64,000 nucleotides of DNA, taken from assembly GCF_014647635.1 (NCBI RefSeq), contig NZ_BMPO01000008.1, forward strand, positions 207,482 through 271,481. The letters run 5' to 3'. Origin of the DNA: Pseudomonas matsuisoli. Its GTDB lineage: Bacteria; Pseudomonadota; Gammaproteobacteria; Pseudomonadales; Pseudomonadaceae. The position numbers and the translations under genes were made by a program. This document shows, one piece after another, positions 7,910 through 18,859 of this stretch. How positions within the stretch are numbered: position 1 is the first letter of the stretch; every line of letters begins with the position of its first letter. The notes under the pieces were generated by a model. The model worked only from the letters and a program-made list of their open reading frames with translations, was not told the DNA's origin and searched no databases.

Positions 7910-8362
7910 GCCTCAGCCCTCTGTTACCACATGCCCAACCCGGCATGGGTTGGCTGCTATGACTCTTGAACGTTTATCTTGCCGGGGATCAGACCGCGAA
8001 ACGGCCATGGCGTCCGGCTCTTGGCGTGATTCACACCTTGGCTAGGCCATCGCTCGACACGTCTTCCAACGACCCGTACGCGATGCAGCCTGAGCGGCCC
8101 GGATAGCTGGCCCCAGAAAAGAGCGCGCCTTTATAGCAGAAAGGTCCACGCGCGACAATATATGGATAAATCGAGGAATGGGCGTAGATGCCGCGTGCGC
8201 CAAGGGATCCGCCCTTGAACGGGAGTAGCCGCTCGTCGGCACGCAACGTTGTGGCGCTACGCGGCATGGTCTAGGGTAGACGCTTCGAGGTGCTCTCACC
8301 GCACCTTGCATGGCCTCACCCAATCATCGGATGGGTCGGTTTCCATTTGCCGGAGTCTCGTC
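7910..8362. other. Divergent regulatory spacer between rpmB and a peptide-binding protein gene
   Basis: This 453-bp stretch has no convincing gene. A 7-bp stem (CCAACCC at 7935-7941 with 7947-7953) lies about 25 nt upstream of rpmB in its leader. A rather AT-rich patch at 8150-8175 (CAATATATGGATAAATCG) could hold a promoter. Open frames here lack coding character. Confidence 0.4.
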
Positions 8363-9940
8363 ATGCGCATTGCCGCTCTCGCTCTTTTGCTTGCCCCACT
8401 TTATAGCCAAGCTGCTGCCCTGACGGTCTGCACCGAGGCCAGTCCCGACGGCTTCGACGTCGTGCAATACAACGCGCTGACCACGACCAATGCATCGGCC
8501 GATGTGCTGATGAACCGCCTGGTGGATTACGACGCGACGAAGCAGTCCCTGGTGCCGAGCCTAGCTGATCGCTGGGAGGTCTCTGATGACGGGCTGACCT
8601 ACCGCTTCCACCTGCGCGAAAACGTTGCTTTTCATAGCACCGATTATTTCAAACCCACTCGCGCGCTCGATGCTGACGACGTGATCTTCAGCTTCGAGCG
8701 GATGCTGAACAAGGACCACCCCTGGTACAAGACCGCCTCGAGCGGCTACCCCCACGCCCAGTCGATGCAGTGGCCGGCGCTGGTAAAAAAGGTCGAAGCG
8801 GTCGATCCCTCGACCGTGAGCATTACGCTCACGCATCCCGATGCCACATTCCTCGCCACACTGAGCATGGGTTTCGCGTCCATCTACTCGAAGGAATACG
8901 CGGATCAACTGATGGCAGCCGGAACGCCTGAAAAGCTCAACGCCCAACCCATCGGCACGGGACCGTTCGTGTTCCGCCGCTACCAGAAGGACGCGGTTAT
9001 CCGTTACACCGCCAATGCCGATTATTTCGGAGGAAAGCCCACCGTCGATCCACTGCTGTTCGCGATCACGCCTGATACGAGCGTGCGCTTGCAAAAGTTG
9101 CGTCGAGACGAGTGCCAGGTAGCGCTTTCGCCCAAGCCGCAGGACGTTGCCGAGGCGCGCGATGATGGCAAGTTGGCCGTTTCGGAAACGCCCGCCTTCA
9201 TGACCGCGTTCGTCGGGATAAACACCAGTCATCCGCCCCTGGATAAGCCGGAAGTCCGTCAGGCCATCAACTACGCGTTCGACCGCAAGAACTACCTCAA
9301 GGCCGTGTTCGAGGGCAGCGCGAGTCCGGCGGAAGGCATCTACCCGCCGAACACCTGGAGCTACGAGAAGAGCTTGCCGAGCTACACCCACGATGTGGGC
9401 AAGGCCAAGGAATTGCTCGAGAAAGCCGGTCTAGCGGACGGCTTCAAGACCACGATCTGGACCCGCCCCACGGGAAGCGTACTCAATCCGAACCCCAACC
9501 TCGGCGCACAAATGCTGCAGGCAGATCTAGCGAAGATCGGCGTGCAAGCCGAAATCCGCGTGATCGAATGGGGCGAGTTAATCCGCCGCGCCAAAGTCGG
9601 CGAACACGACCTGTTGTTCATGGGCTGGGCCGGCGATAACGGCGACCCTGACAACTTCCTGACCCCACAATTTGCGTGTGCGTCGGTGCAGTCGGGCCTA
9701 AATTTCGCCCGTTATTGTGATGAAGCGTTGGACAAACTCATTACCGAAGGCAAGCAACAGGGCAACCAGGAGAAACGCTCAGCGCTGTACGAGAAGGCGC
9801 AGCGCATCATTCACCAGCAGGCGCTGTGGTTGCCGCTTGCCCACCCCACCGCCGCGACGCTGTTGCGTGACAACGTGAAGGGCTACACGACCAGCCCATT
9901 CGGTCGAGTGGATTTCTCGAAAGTGAAGGTCGGATCTTAA
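8363..9940 (+). CDS. Periplasmic dipeptide/oligopeptide-binding protein (DppA family, SBP_bac_5)
   Basis: A 525-aa ABC transporter solute-binding protein with a signal peptide (MRIAALALLLAPLYSQAAA). The mature part starts TVCTEASPDGFDVVQYN. Family hallmarks are YRFHLRENVAFH, DADDVIFSFERML and the C-terminal lobe DLLFMGWAGDNGDPDNFL. It would capture peptides in the periplasm for a DppBCDF-type permease. No permease or ATPase gene is adjacent, so it is an orphan receptor that must share a transporter encoded elsewhere. A gene of this type also precedes radC in P. aeruginosa as I recall. Confidence 0.88.
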   Translation: MRIAALALLLAPLYSQAAALTVCTEASPDGFDVVQYNALTTTNASADVLMNRLVDYDATKQSLVPSLADRWEVSDDGLTYRFHLRENVAFHSTDYFKPTRALDADDVIFSFERMLNKDHPWYKTASSGYPHAQSMQWPALVKKVEAVDPSTVSITLTHPDATFLATLSMGFASIYSKEYADQLMAAGTPEKLNAQPIGTGPFVFRRYQKDAVIRYTANADYFGGKPTVDPLLFAITPDTSVRLQKLRRDECQVALSPKPQDVAEARDDGKLAVSETPAFMTAFVGINTSHPPLDKPEVRQAINYAFDRKNYLKAVFEGSASPAEGIYPPNTWSYEKSLPSYTHDVGKAKELLEKAGLADGFKTTIWTRPTGSVLNPNPNLGAQMLQADLAKIGVQAEIRVIEWGELIRRAKVGEHDLLFMGWAGDNGDPDNFLTPQFACASVQSGLNFARYCDEALDKLITEGKQQGNQEKRSALYEKAQRIIHQQALWLPLAHPTAATLLRDNVKGYTTSPFGRVDFSKVKVGS

Positions 9941-9953
9941 ACGCACTGCTGCC

Positions 9954-10013
9954 GTAGGGCGGGTACCACCCGCGGCTTTTGATGTAGCCACACGCGGGTT
10001 GCACCCGTCCTAC
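9954..10013. repeat. REP-like inverted repeat
   Basis: The arms 9954-9975 (GTAGGGCGGGTACCACCCGC...) and 9993-10013 (CGCGGGTTGCACCCGTCCTAC) are inverted copies. Each has its own GGGT/ACCC dyad. They lie between the convergent peptide-binding protein and radC genes. This is a third repeat family in the window, with a related single copy near 44712. Confidence 0.65.
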
Positions 10014-10107
10014 TGAACTGCTCTCTCCCTCACTTCCGCGGGCTTTCCATACCAGCGGACAGCACAGAGAGGACGCGTCTGCGCCTTAGACAGCCAAACG
10101 CACAACC

Positions 10108-10782
10108 TCACATCCAACCCAACTCCGCCATCGACAACGGCTCGCCGTCGCCGACGATGAAATGATCCAGCACGCGCACGTCGATCAATCCCAACGCCTC
10201 CTTCAAACGATGAGTCAACACGCGATCGGATTGGCTAGGCTCTGAAACGCCCGAAGGATGATTGTGGGTGAGAATGAGCGCGGCGGCGTTGTGGTTCAAC
10301 GCGCGTTTGACGACCTGGCGCGGGTACACCGATGCACTGTCGATCGTGCCGCGAAAGAGCACTTCGAACGCCAGCACCCGATGTTTGGAATCGAGAAACA
10401 GGCAGGCGAACACCTCGTGCGGCTCGTGCCGGAGCTGCGCCTTTAGGTAATCGCGCACCGCTTGCGGGCTCTCCAGCGCAGAATCGCGCCGCAGCCCCTC
10501 GGCCAGATGACGCTTGCCCATTTCCAGAACGGCTTGTAGCTGCGCGAACTTGGCCGGCCCTAACCCGAGATGCCGGCTGAAATGCTCTAGGTCAGCTTCG
10601 AGCAGCGTGCGCAGGCTACCAAAGTCATTCAGTAGCCGCCGTGCCAGGTCTACGGCGCTGCACCCTGCTACGCCAGTACGCAGGAAAATTGCCAGGAGCT
10701 CTGCGTCGGTCAGTACCGCAGCACCCTGCTCCAATAGCTTTTCCCTCGGCCGCTCCGCAGCCGGCCAATTTCGAATGCTCAT
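10108..10782 (-). CDS. radC: RadC/YeeS-like JAB1/MPN-domain protein
   Basis: A 224-aa protein. The N-terminus is UPF0758-type, starting [20 protein letters not shown], with helix-hairpin-helix-like segments. The C-terminal JAB/MPN domain has the metal signature [15 protein letters not shown] (H-x-H-x7-S-x2-D). RadC was named for a repair phenotype later assigned to another gene, so its true function is uncertain. It is divergent from coaBC, separated by a 140-bp promoter region, as in other pseudomonads. Confidence 0.93.
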   Translation of the reverse strand: MSIRNWPAAERPREKLLEQGAAVLTDAELLAIFLRTGVAGCSAVDLARRLLNDFGSLRTLLEADLEHFSRHLGLGPAKFAQLQAVLEMGKRHLAEGLRRDSALESPQAVRDYLKAQLRHEPHEVFACLFLDSKHRVLAFEVLFRGTIDSASVYPRQVVKRALNHNAAALILTHNHPSGVSEPSQSDRVLTHRLKEALGLIDVRVLDHFIVGDGEPLSMAELGWM

Positions 10783-10922
10783 GCGACGCTCCTTGTCCGC
10801 TCCGGCTACCTGCCGTGCGCCTATCCGCTACAGGCGCTGTGCTATCTTAGCCAACTCGCGCGCCCCGCCTGGGCGAACATGCCCGTAGCGAGACGTGACT
10901 CTCAATTCAACAAGGCAGGCCT

Positions 10923-12137
10923 ATGCAACGGCTGTATCGCAAACGCGTCATTCTGGGTGTTGGCGGTGGCATTGCCGCCTACAAAAGCGCCGAACTCGTC
11001 CGCCGTCTTCGCGACCAAGGTGCGGACGTTCGCGTAGTGATGACCAAGGGCGGGCGTGAATTCATCACGCCACTGACCCTGCAGGCCCTTTCCGGCAACC
11101 CGGTTCACCTCGATTTGCTGGATCCGGCCGCTGAAGCGGCAATGGGTCACATTGAGCTGGCGCGCTGGGCCGACCTCGTATTGATCGCGCCCGCGACCGC
11201 CGACCTCATGGCGCGACTGGTGCAAGGGGTCGCCGATGACCTGCTGACGACCCTGGTGCTTGCAACCGATGCACCCGTCGCTGTCGCGCCAGCGATGAAC
11301 CAAGCCATGTGGGGCGACGCCGCGACGCAAGCCAATGCAATCGCCCTGCAAAAACGCGGAATCCGCTTGTTCGGGCCTGCGGCCGGCAGCCAGGCCTGCG
11401 GCGATGTCGGCATGGGCCGAATGCTCGAAGCGGAGGAGCTAGCGCAACGCGCTGCTGACTGCTTCGAAAGTCGCGCCCTCGACGGCGTACGCATGCTCAT
11501 TACCGCGGGCCCAACCCAGGAAAACATCGACCCCGTCCGCTACATCACCAATCACAGCTCCGGGAAGATGGGCTTCGCGCTTGCCGAGGCGGCAGCCGAA
11601 GCCGGCGCCCAAGTCACCCTGGTGACCGGGCCGGTGCATCTGCCTACGCCCGATCGTGTCAACCGCATCGATGTCGTCAGCGCGCGCGACATGCTCGCCG
11701 CCTGCGAAGCGTCCATGCCCTGCGACGTGCTGATCGCATCGGCCGCCGTTGCGGACTACCGCCCGGAAGTGATCGCACCGCACAAGCTCAAGAAGGACCC
11801 CACCAGCGGCGACGGTTTGCTCCTGCAGCTGGTGCGCAACCCCGACATTCTCGCGACGCTGGCGCAACGGCCAGACCGCCCCTTCAGCGTGGGCTTCGCC
11901 GCAGAAACGGAAAACCTCATCGAATATGCCGCGCGCAAATTGCAGAGCAAAAACCTCGATTTGATCGTGGCCAACGATGTCGCCAACCCTAACATCGGCT
12001 TCAATAGTGAAGACAATGCCTGCAGCGTGATTGACCGCGAATTGCATGAGACGCGCTTCCCGCAGACCAGCAAAGCGAAGATCGCCCGCCAGCTCATCGA
12101 CTTCATCCGCGAACGCCTGACACGACACCAGGACTGA
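10923..12137 (+). CDS. coaBC: Bifunctional phosphopantothenoylcysteine decarboxylase/phosphopantothenate-cysteine ligase
   Basis: A 404-aa CoaBC (Dfp) enzyme carrying out two consecutive steps of coenzyme A synthesis. The N-terminal flavoprotein decarboxylase has [18 protein letters not shown], the [10 protein letters not shown] segment with the active-site His, and PAMNQAMW. The C-terminal CTP-dependent ligase has [20 protein letters not shown] and the KLKKDP loop near residue 280. The length is normal. dut follows with a 2-bp gap, so the two are co-transcribed. Confidence 0.96.
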   Translation: MQRLYRKRVILGVGGGIAAYKSAELVRRLRDQGADVRVVMTKGGREFITPLTLQALSGNPVHLDLLDPAAEAAMGHIELARWADLVLIAPATADLMARLVQGVADDLLTTLVLATDAPVAVAPAMNQAMWGDAATQANAIALQKRGIRLFGPAAGSQACGDVGMGRMLEAEELAQRAADCFESRALDGVRMLITAGPTQENIDPVRYITNHSSGKMGFALAEAAAEAGAQVTLVTGPVHLPTPDRVNRIDVVSARDMLAACEASMPCDVLIASAAVADYRPEVIAPHKLKKDPTSGDGLLLQLVRNPDILATLAQRPDRPFSVGFAAETENLIEYAARKLQSKNLDLIVANDVANPNIGFNSEDNACSVIDRELHETRFPQTSKAKIARQLIDFIRERLTRHQD

Positions 12138-12139
12138 AC

Positions 12140-12595
12140 ATGCACAGCCTTCAAGCGAAGATTCTCGACCCTCGACTTGGCCGCGACTTCCCGCTGCCGT
12201 CCTACGCGACACCTGGATCCGCGGGTCTCGACTTGCGCGCCATGCTCGAACAGGACGCCACCCTCGAGCCAGGACAGACCCTCCTGATTCCCACGGGCCT
12301 CTCGATTCATATCGCGGATCCCTCCCTGGCGGCCCTGGTGCTGCCGCGTTCGGGCCTTGGGCACAAACATGGGATCGTGCTTGGCAATCTCGTCGGCTTG
12401 ATCGACTCCGACTACCAGGGCGAACTCATGGTGTCTTGCTGGAACCGCGGCGTGACCTCGTTCACGATTACGGTTGGCGAGCGCATCGCTCAGTTGATGC
12501 TGGTCCCCGTCGTGCAGGCTAATTTCGAGATCGTCGAGCAGTTCGACGAAAGTCAGCGCGGTGCCGGCGGTTTCGGCCACTCGGGAACCCGCTGA
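12140..12595 (+). CDS. dut: dUTP diphosphatase
   Basis: A 151-aa trimeric dUTPase that hydrolyses dUTP to dUMP and pyrophosphate. All five motifs are visible: [10 protein letters not shown] (motif 1), [11 protein letters not shown] (2), [11 protein letters not shown] (3, with the catalytic Asp), GERIAQLML (4) and GGFGHSGT (5). It sits between coaBC and algC in one operon. Its 3' end is 31 bp before the GTG start of algC. Confidence 0.97.
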   Translation: MHSLQAKILDPRLGRDFPLPSYATPGSAGLDLRAMLEQDATLEPGQTLLIPTGLSIHIADPSLAALVLPRSGLGHKHGIVLGNLVGLIDSDYQGELMVSCWNRGVTSFTITVGERIAQLMLVPVVQANFEIVEQFDESQRGAGGFGHSGTR

Positions 12596-12626
12596 ACGCA
12601 CACCTGCACCGGATCGAGGGAACGCC

Positions 12627-15221
12627 GTGTATCCATCTAAGCGCAAAGCAAAGGATAAGCCTGCTTCGGCCAATGGGCAGAACGCTGCCAGTCCTAGCAA
12701 TCCCCTAGGTCTAGGCAGCGTTGCGGCCCTGCTCGGCGTGCTCGCCGCCGCTGCTGTTCTCTGGTCATTCGAGATCGCGCCTGCGCGCGAAGCGCAGCGT
12801 CAGGCCGTCGCCACTGCCTGGGCCGAGGGCCAGGCAGGCGCGCTACGCCAGGCGCTGGCAATTGCGCGCGGCGACCTGCAAAGCATGGCGCAGGCCGATG
12901 ACACCGTAGCGATCGCTCGCGAGGGTGTCGGGGAAGAAATCGCCCGTCTGGAACAGGACCTTTCGCGCCAGCCTGGCATGGTCGCCGTACGCCTGTTTCC
13001 AAAAGGCGCCGCGACAATCGACGACAACCTAACGGCGCCCATCAACTATGCCGCGTTAGACCTGGTCCGCCGCGCGGAAAATGGCGCTCAGCCCACCGCC
13101 GAAGCCTATCGCGTAGGGGACCGCTGGCTCATCTACAGCGCCGCCGCCGTCCGCGCCAACGCCGAGGCTCCGATTCTCGGCACCCTGCTGCGTGTAACCG
13201 ACGCACGTACGCTTTTACGGGGTCTTCCCCCGCTGCCCGCAGGCGTCGGCGGTATCCGTCTCGATCAACGCTTCGCCAATGCGCCGACCCAAACGCTGTT
13301 GAGCGCGGGAGCGTTGGATGAAAGCGAAACCATGGAACTCGCTACCGGCAATCCGAACTGGCAACTGACATTCAGTCCCGCGCCGGGCCTTGCGCCTGCC
13401 ATCAATCCGACTTGGCTCGCGATTGCCGGCTTGCTTGCCTTGGGTGGCGCCCTATTAGGGCTAAAACTGTCCCTGCGCGCCTATGCACGAAGGGTCGAAG
13501 TCGATGCCGAGCTTCTTGATCGGGCCGTGCTGGAACTCTCTGCCGGAAGGACCATCAAACGGCCGGGTCTGAGCCTGCCGGCGCTGGATACGGTGGCACA
13601 GAACCTGGCAGGCCTATCGCGTATCACGCTTCAGAAACCGCCTGAAGCGGATCCGGAAACGCCCGCCCAGAACCCGCAGCAGCAGCCGGAATCGACCCAC
13701 ATGTCGGTGCCGCGCCAAAGCCAGCGTGTTGGGGACGTCGACCCCTTGGACGTCGATTTCCTCGACATGGATTTTCTCGAAGAGGACCAGGATATGCTTG
13801 GCCTCGATACTCAGGAGCGAGACCCCGCAATGAGCACCGTTCAAGCACCCGCCTTGCCAGCCAGTATCTTCCGTGCGTACGACATCCGCGGCGTAGTCGG
13901 CGAAAGCCTGACCGCCGAGACCGCCTACTGGATCGGCCGCGCCATCGGCTCCGAAAGCCTTGCCAAGAACGAACCGAACGTATCGGTAGGCCGTGACGGA
14001 CGACTCTCTGGTCCGGAACTGGTACAGGGCCTCATCCAAGGCATCGCCGATACTGGCTGTACGGTCAGCGACGTCGGCATGGTTCCAACCCCCGTGCTCT
14101 ATTACGCAGCCAACATCCTCGCCGGTAAGTCCGGTGTAATGTTGACCGGCAGCCACAATCCACCGGACTACAACGGTTTCAAGATCGTCATTGCGGGCGA
14201 CACCCTCGCCAACGAGCAGATCCAGGTCCTGCGCGAGCGCATCGAAACCGGCAACCTTGCCAGCGGCGCCGGCAGCGTCGAGCAAGTCGATGTGCTGCAG
14301 CGCTACTTCGAGCAGATCCGTGGCGATATCGTCCTGGCGAAGAAGCTCAAGGTGGTCGTCGATTGCGGTAATGGCGTTGCAGGTGTGATCGCCCCGCAAC
14401 TGATCGAGGCGCTGGGCTGTGAAGTCGTCCCGCTGTTCTGTGACGTGGACGGCAACTTCCCGAACCACCACCCAGATCCCGGCAAACCTGAAAACCTGGA
14501 AGACCTGATCGCAAAAGTCAAAGAAACCGGCGCCGATCTGGGCTTGGCTTTCGACGGCGACGGCGACCGCGTGGGCGTGGTGACCAACAAAGGCACCATC
14601 ATCTATCCAGACCGTCTGTTGATGCTTTTTGCCAAGGACGTGGTATCCCGCAACCCGGGCTCAGACATCATCTATGACGTGAAATGCTCTCGCCGTCTGA
14701 CCGCCCTCATCAGCGGCTACGGTGGCCGTCCGGTCATGTACAAGACCGGACATTCGCTGATCAAGAAGAAGATGAAGGAAACCGGTGCGCTTCTGGCTGG
14801 CGAAATGAGTGGCCATGTATTCTTCAAGGAGCGCTGGTACGGCTTCGATGACGGCATCTATAGCGCCGCACGCCTGCTGGAAATTCTCAGCCAGGAAAGT
14901 GGTAGCGCAGAAGAGGTGTTCTCCACCTATCCAAACGATGTCGCTACACCGGAGATCAACATCAAGGTCACGGAAGAGAGCAAGTTCAGCATCATCGAAG
15001 CCCTCGAGCGCGACGCGCAATGGGGCGATGCGAACCTGGTGACGATCGATGGCGTGCGTGTCGATTATCCGAAGGGTTGGGGGCTGGTTCGTGCGTCGAA
15101 CACCACGCCGGTACTGGTACTGCGCTTCGAAGCAGAAACCGAAGCCGAACTCGAGCGAATCAAGGACGTCTTCCGCAAGCAGCTTTATACTGTCGCACCT
15201 GACCTGAACATTCCGTTCTGA
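12627..15221 (+). CDS. algC: Phosphomannomutase/phosphoglucomutase AlgC, long form with N-terminal membrane domain
   Basis: An 864-aa reading frame from GTG (12627), with GAGGGA just upstream. Residues 1-400 hold a transmembrane helix near 30-50, a periplasmic-type region, a second helix near 270-290 and an acidic linker. The enzyme follows: phosphoserine loop TGSHNPPDYNG, metal loop DGDGDR and sugar loop GEMSGHVFFKERW. An internal ATG at 13830, behind AGGAGCG, would give exactly 463 aa, the classical soluble AlgC. AlgC interconverts mannose-6-P and mannose-1-P, and also glucose phosphates. It thus supplies GDP-mannose, GDP-fucose, UDP-glucose and CDP-sugar precursors for the polysaccharide genes at 45-64 kb. 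Confidence 0.93.
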   Translation: MYPSKRKAKDKPASANGQNAASPSNPLGLGSVAALLGVLAAAAVLWSFEIAPAREAQRQAVATAWAEGQAGALRQALAIARGDLQSMAQADDTVAIAREGVGEEIARLEQDLSRQPGMVAVRLFPKGAATIDDNLTAPINYAALDLVRRAENGAQPTAEAYRVGDRWLIYSAAAVRANAEAPILGTLLRVTDARTLLRGLPPLPAGVGGIRLDQRFANAPTQTLLSAGALDESETMELATGNPNWQLTFSPAPGLAPAINPTWLAIAGLLALGGALLGLKLSLRAYARRVEVDAELLDRAVLELSAGRTIKRPGLSLPALDTVAQNLAGLSRITLQKPPEADPETPAQNPQQQPESTHMSVPRQSQRVGDVDPLDVDFLDMDFLEEDQDMLGLDTQERDPAMSTVQAPALPASIFRAYDIRGVVGESLTAETAYWIGRAIGSESLAKNEPNVSVGRDGRLSGPELVQGLIQGIADTGCTVSDVGMVPTPVLYYAANILAGKSGVMLTGSHNPPDYNGFKIVIAGDTLANEQIQVLRERIETGNLASGAGSVEQVDVLQRYFEQIRGDIVLAKKLKVVVDCGNGVAGVIAPQLIEALGCEVVPLFCDVDGNFPNHHPDPGKPENLEDLIAKVKETGADLGLAFDGDGDRVGVVTNKGTIIYPDRLLMLFAKDVVSRNPGSDIIYDVKCSRRLTALISGYGGRPVMYKTGHSLIKKKMKETGALLAGEMSGHVFFKERWYGFDDGIYSAARLLEILSQESGSAEEVFSTYPNDVATPEINIKVTEESKFSIIEALERDAQWGDANLVTIDGVRVDYPKGWGLVRASNTTPVLVLRFEAETEAELERIKDVFRKQLYTVAPDLNIPF

Positions 15222-15235
15222 TCCAGCGACGGCCG

Positions 15236-15254
15236 TGCCCGGCACTGCCGGGCA
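15236..15254 (+). terminator. Hairpin between algC and argB
   Basis: TGCCCGGC (15236-15243) pairs with GCCGGGCA (15247-15254) around a 3-nt loop, 15 bp after the algC stop. Only scattered T residues follow. It may attenuate rather than fully stop transcription into argB. Confidence 0.45.
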
Positions 15255-15285
15255 TGTCACATTTCGATCGCGGGCCGGCGGCTGA

Positions 15286-16236
<951 letters not shown>

Positions 16237-16246
16237 TCCGCATGAC

Positions 16247-16266
16247 GGGGCGGCGGTAACCGCCCC
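16247..16266 (+). terminator. Possible terminator after argB
   Basis: GGGGCGG (16247-16253) pairs with CCGCCCC (16260-16266) around CGGTAA. It lies just after the argB stop and converges with the DUF4124 gene. It lacks a T-run. Confidence 0.45.
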
Positions 16267-16335
16267 CTCGGGCGATCACATCAAGATGGCTGGGATTTGA
16301 AGAGCGTTACGACGTGCTAGGCGCCCGTTCGCGCG

Positions 16336-16932
16336 TCAGGGTTTGTCGTCACCACCCACCAGGGTTTGGACACGCACTCGATCAGCGGCGAAGCTGCGTT
16401 GCGCTTGCTCACGAGCTTTCTGGTACCGATCTATATCCTTGCCCAGACGCGCCTGCTCATCCTTTAAATCGCTGATTTGGGCAAGGATCTGATCCGGCAC
16501 CACCTGCCCGCTTCGTTCAAGTTCAGCGGCTTGCGACAGCACATTGCCTTGCTGAATCCGGATCGATTGCAGGTTGCTGTTCGCGACACCGATCAGGCTA
16601 TCCAGCTCGGCCAGCTTACGGTCACGAGCACGGTCGACATCCTTTACGTTCGCATAGAGGCGCATGAGCTGGCGGTCGGCCTGCGTCTGCAACGCGCGAG
16701 CCTCGCGCTGCTTACGCTCTTCTGCGGTAGGCGCAGGCGGTACGACTCTCAACACGCGGCCCTGCTCGTTGATGACCTCGAACCCTTTACCGACAAACTC
16801 CGGTGGCACGCCCTGACGGGTCAAGACAGTCACGCCGCGATCATCCACGTAACGATAGAGATCGGCACAGGCCAGGCCTGGAAGCAGGACTCCGATGGCA
16901 AGCAGACAACCCGTCAGACGCAAATGCATCAT
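16336..16932 (-). CDS. DUF4124-containing periplasmic protein with coiled coil
   Basis: A 198-aa exported protein. Its signal peptide (MMHLRLTGCLLAIGVLLPGLACA) leads directly into a short DUF4124 domain (DLYRYVDDRGVTVLTRQGVPPEF). A long, charged, helical region (about 80-190) rich in E, K, R, Q and A follows, predicted to be coiled coil. Function is unknown; DUF4124 occurs in many proteobacterial envelope proteins. The start at 16932 follows AAGGA. It lies 13 bp downstream of pyrE on the same strand, so the two probably form an operon. Confidence 0.75.
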   Translation of the reverse strand: MMHLRLTGCLLAIGVLLPGLACADLYRYVDDRGVTVLTRQGVPPEFVGKGFEVINEQGRVLRVVPPAPTAEERKQREARALQTQADRQLMRLYANVKDVDRARDRKLAELDSLIGVANSNLQSIRIQQGNVLSQAAELERSGQVVPDQILAQISDLKDEQARLGKDIDRYQKAREQAQRSFAADRVRVQTLVGGDDKP

Positions 16933-16945
16933 GCTGCGGTCCTTT

Positions 16946-17587
16946 TCAGACACCGTATTGTTGGCGATAGGCCTCGACTGCAGGTAGGTGGGCGCGCAAG
17001 CTCGCGTCATTGGCTAAGAACTCGAGCACCTGATCCAGCGAAACGATGCTGATCACGGATAGACCAAAATCACGCTCGACTTCCTGGATCGCGGACAGCT
17101 CACCCTTCCCCCTCTCCTGACGGTTCAAAGCAATAAGCACGCCAGCCGCTCGCGCCTGTTGTTGTTCGAGAATCTGCATGACTTCACGTATAGCAGTTCC
17201 TGCAGTAATCACATCGTCCACGATCAGCACATTGCCCTGAACCGGCGCGCCTACGAGCGAACCGCCTTCTCCGTGGGTTTTGGCTTCTTTGCGATTGAAG
17301 GCCCAGGGCACGTCGCGACCATGCTGCTCTGCCAGCGCAACCGCCGTGGCAGAAGCCAGGGGAATGCCTTTGTAAGCCGGGCCGAACAACACGTCGAACG
17401 ATACGCCGCTGTCGACGATCGCAGATGCGTAGAACTGACCGAGTTTCGCCAGCGCAAGACCGCTGTTGAAAAGGCCGGCATTGAAAAAGTACGGGCTGAC
17501 GCGTCCCGACTTGAGGGTGAACTCACCGAACCGCAGCACACCGCGATCGATAGCAAAACGAAGGAAGTCGCGCTGGTAGTCCTGCAT
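16946..17587 (-). CDS. pyrE: Orotate phosphoribosyltransferase
   Basis: A 213-aa enzyme joining orotate to PRPP to make OMP in pyrimidine synthesis. Key features are [16 protein letters not shown], the flexible loop [12 protein letters not shown] and the PRPP motif [13 protein letters not shown]. The start at 17587 gives [18 protein letters not shown], as in P. aeruginosa. It is divergent from crc, separated by 82 bp, a gene pair typical of Pseudomonas. Confidence 0.97.
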   Translation of the reverse strand: MQDYQRDFLRFAIDRGVLRFGEFTLKSGRVSPYFFNAGLFNSGLALAKLGQFYASAIVDSGVSFDVLFGPAYKGIPLASATAVALAEQHGRDVPWAFNRKEAKTHGEGGSLVGAPVQGNVLIVDDVITAGTAIREVMQILEQQQARAAGVLIALNRQERGKGELSAIQEVERDFGLSVISIVSLDQVLEFLANDASLRAHLPAVEAYRQQYGV

Positions 17588-17669
17588 GAAAAAACTCTCG
17601 GGTGGCACGGATTTAGCTAATTGGGACGAGCTCAGTTATCATACACGCACGTGTTTTTCGGGGCCATTT

Positions 17670-18449
17670 ATGCGGATCATCAGTGTAAACGTGAATGGCA
17701 TTCAGTCTGCAGTCGAGCGAGGTCTTCTCAGCTGGCTTCAGGCGCAGAATGCCGACGTGATCTGCCTGCAGGACACCCGCGCCTCCATCGTCGAAATGGA
17801 AGAGCAAGCCCTCCAGCTGGACGGCTACTTCCAGTACTCCATTGATGCCGAGTCACCCACCCAAGGAGGAGTCGCGTTGTATTCGCGCCTGCAACCCAAG
17901 GCGGTGATCTACGGTCTCGGGTTCGAGATGGCGGATCGCTACGGGCGCTACCTGCAGGCGGATTTCGACAAAGTTAGTATCGCCACCCTACTGCTGCCAT
18001 CTGGACAGGGCGGGGACGAGAACCTGAATCAGAAATTCAAGTTCATCGACGACTTCAGTGCGTACCTGAACAAGCAGCGCCGTAAGCGCCGCGAGTATAT
18101 TTATTGCGGCTCGCTTTACGTCGCGCACCAGAAACTGGACGTCAAGAACTGGCGCGAATGCCAGCAGACGCCCGGCTTCCTCGGACCAGAACGCAGTTGG
18201 CTGGACGAAGTATTCGGCAACATGGGTTACGTGGACGCACTACGCGAGGTCAGCCGTGAAGGTGACCAGTACAGCTGGTGGGCGGACAGCGAACAAGCCG
18301 AGTTGCTGAATCTCGGCTATCGCTTCGACTACCACATCCTCACGCCCGGCATGCGCCGCTCGGTGCGTAATGCCAAGCTGCCACGTCAGCCACGTTTCTC
18401 GCAGCACGCGCCGCTGATTGTCGACTACGACTGGACGCTCAGCCTTTAA
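17670..18449 (+). CDS. crc: Catabolite repression control protein Crc
   Basis: A 259-aa exonuclease III/EEP-fold protein. In Pseudomonas, Crc works with Hfq to block translation of catabolic mRNAs when preferred carbon sources are present. It starts MRIISVNVNGIQSAVERGLL and ends FSQHAPLIVDYDWTLSL, the Crc pattern. The EEP catalytic residues are partly replaced, as expected of a protein without nuclease activity. Catabolic genes in this window (gluconate dehydrogenase, gab, pxp) are plausible targets, but I saw no clear CA-motif to assign. Confidence 0.95.
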   Translation: MRIISVNVNGIQSAVERGLLSWLQAQNADVICLQDTRASIVEMEEQALQLDGYFQYSIDAESPTQGGVALYSRLQPKAVIYGLGFEMADRYGRYLQADFDKVSIATLLLPSGQGGDENLNQKFKFIDDFSAYLNKQRRKRREYIYCGSLYVAHQKLDVKNWRECQQTPGFLGPERSWLDEVFGNMGYVDALREVSREGDQYSWWADSEQAELLNLGYRFDYHILTPGMRRSVRNAKLPRQPRFSQHAPLIVDYDWTLSL

Positions 18450-18859
18450 GGCCACGTCCAAACCACCCCGCGCAGGCCATCAGGCCGCCGCGGGGATACC
18501 CTCAAGCATTTCCAGCGTCACGCCTAACATCCGCGCCGCCTTGCCTTCCAGCAGCGCAGCCATGGGCGGCTTTGGGCTGATCGCCGCGGCGATCAGCCGT
18601 GCCGTGATCTGTGGACCGGCACAAAACAGCCGCTCGACCTCCGACAAGCCACTTTCGCGACTGATCAAGAGGCTCGCCGCCTGAGGAATATTCGCTCGGA
18701 GCAGAAGCGAGAGAGGGCGTGAGAAGGGATACAGCGTTAAACGAAGCGGGAGTCGATAATCCGTTCGCCGCTTCTGGAATATCGCTCCAATACCCTAAGA
18801 AACGCGCCGGAAGGCTCGCTCTAGAGCGGCGCGCCTGCGAGGACGCGCCGCGAGGGAGG
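18450..18859. other. crc-gabT spacer with a possible gene remnant
   Basis: About 410 bp between crc and gabT. On the minus strand, 18480-18668 can be read from a TTG codon as 62 residues. The text is protein-like (RESGLSEVERLFCAGPQIT, then EGKAARMLGVTLEMLEGIP). I do not recognise a family and see no good ribosome binding site. The frame continues upstream without an ATG, so it may be the 3' end of a decayed gene. Nothing else is recognisable here. Confidence 0.3.
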
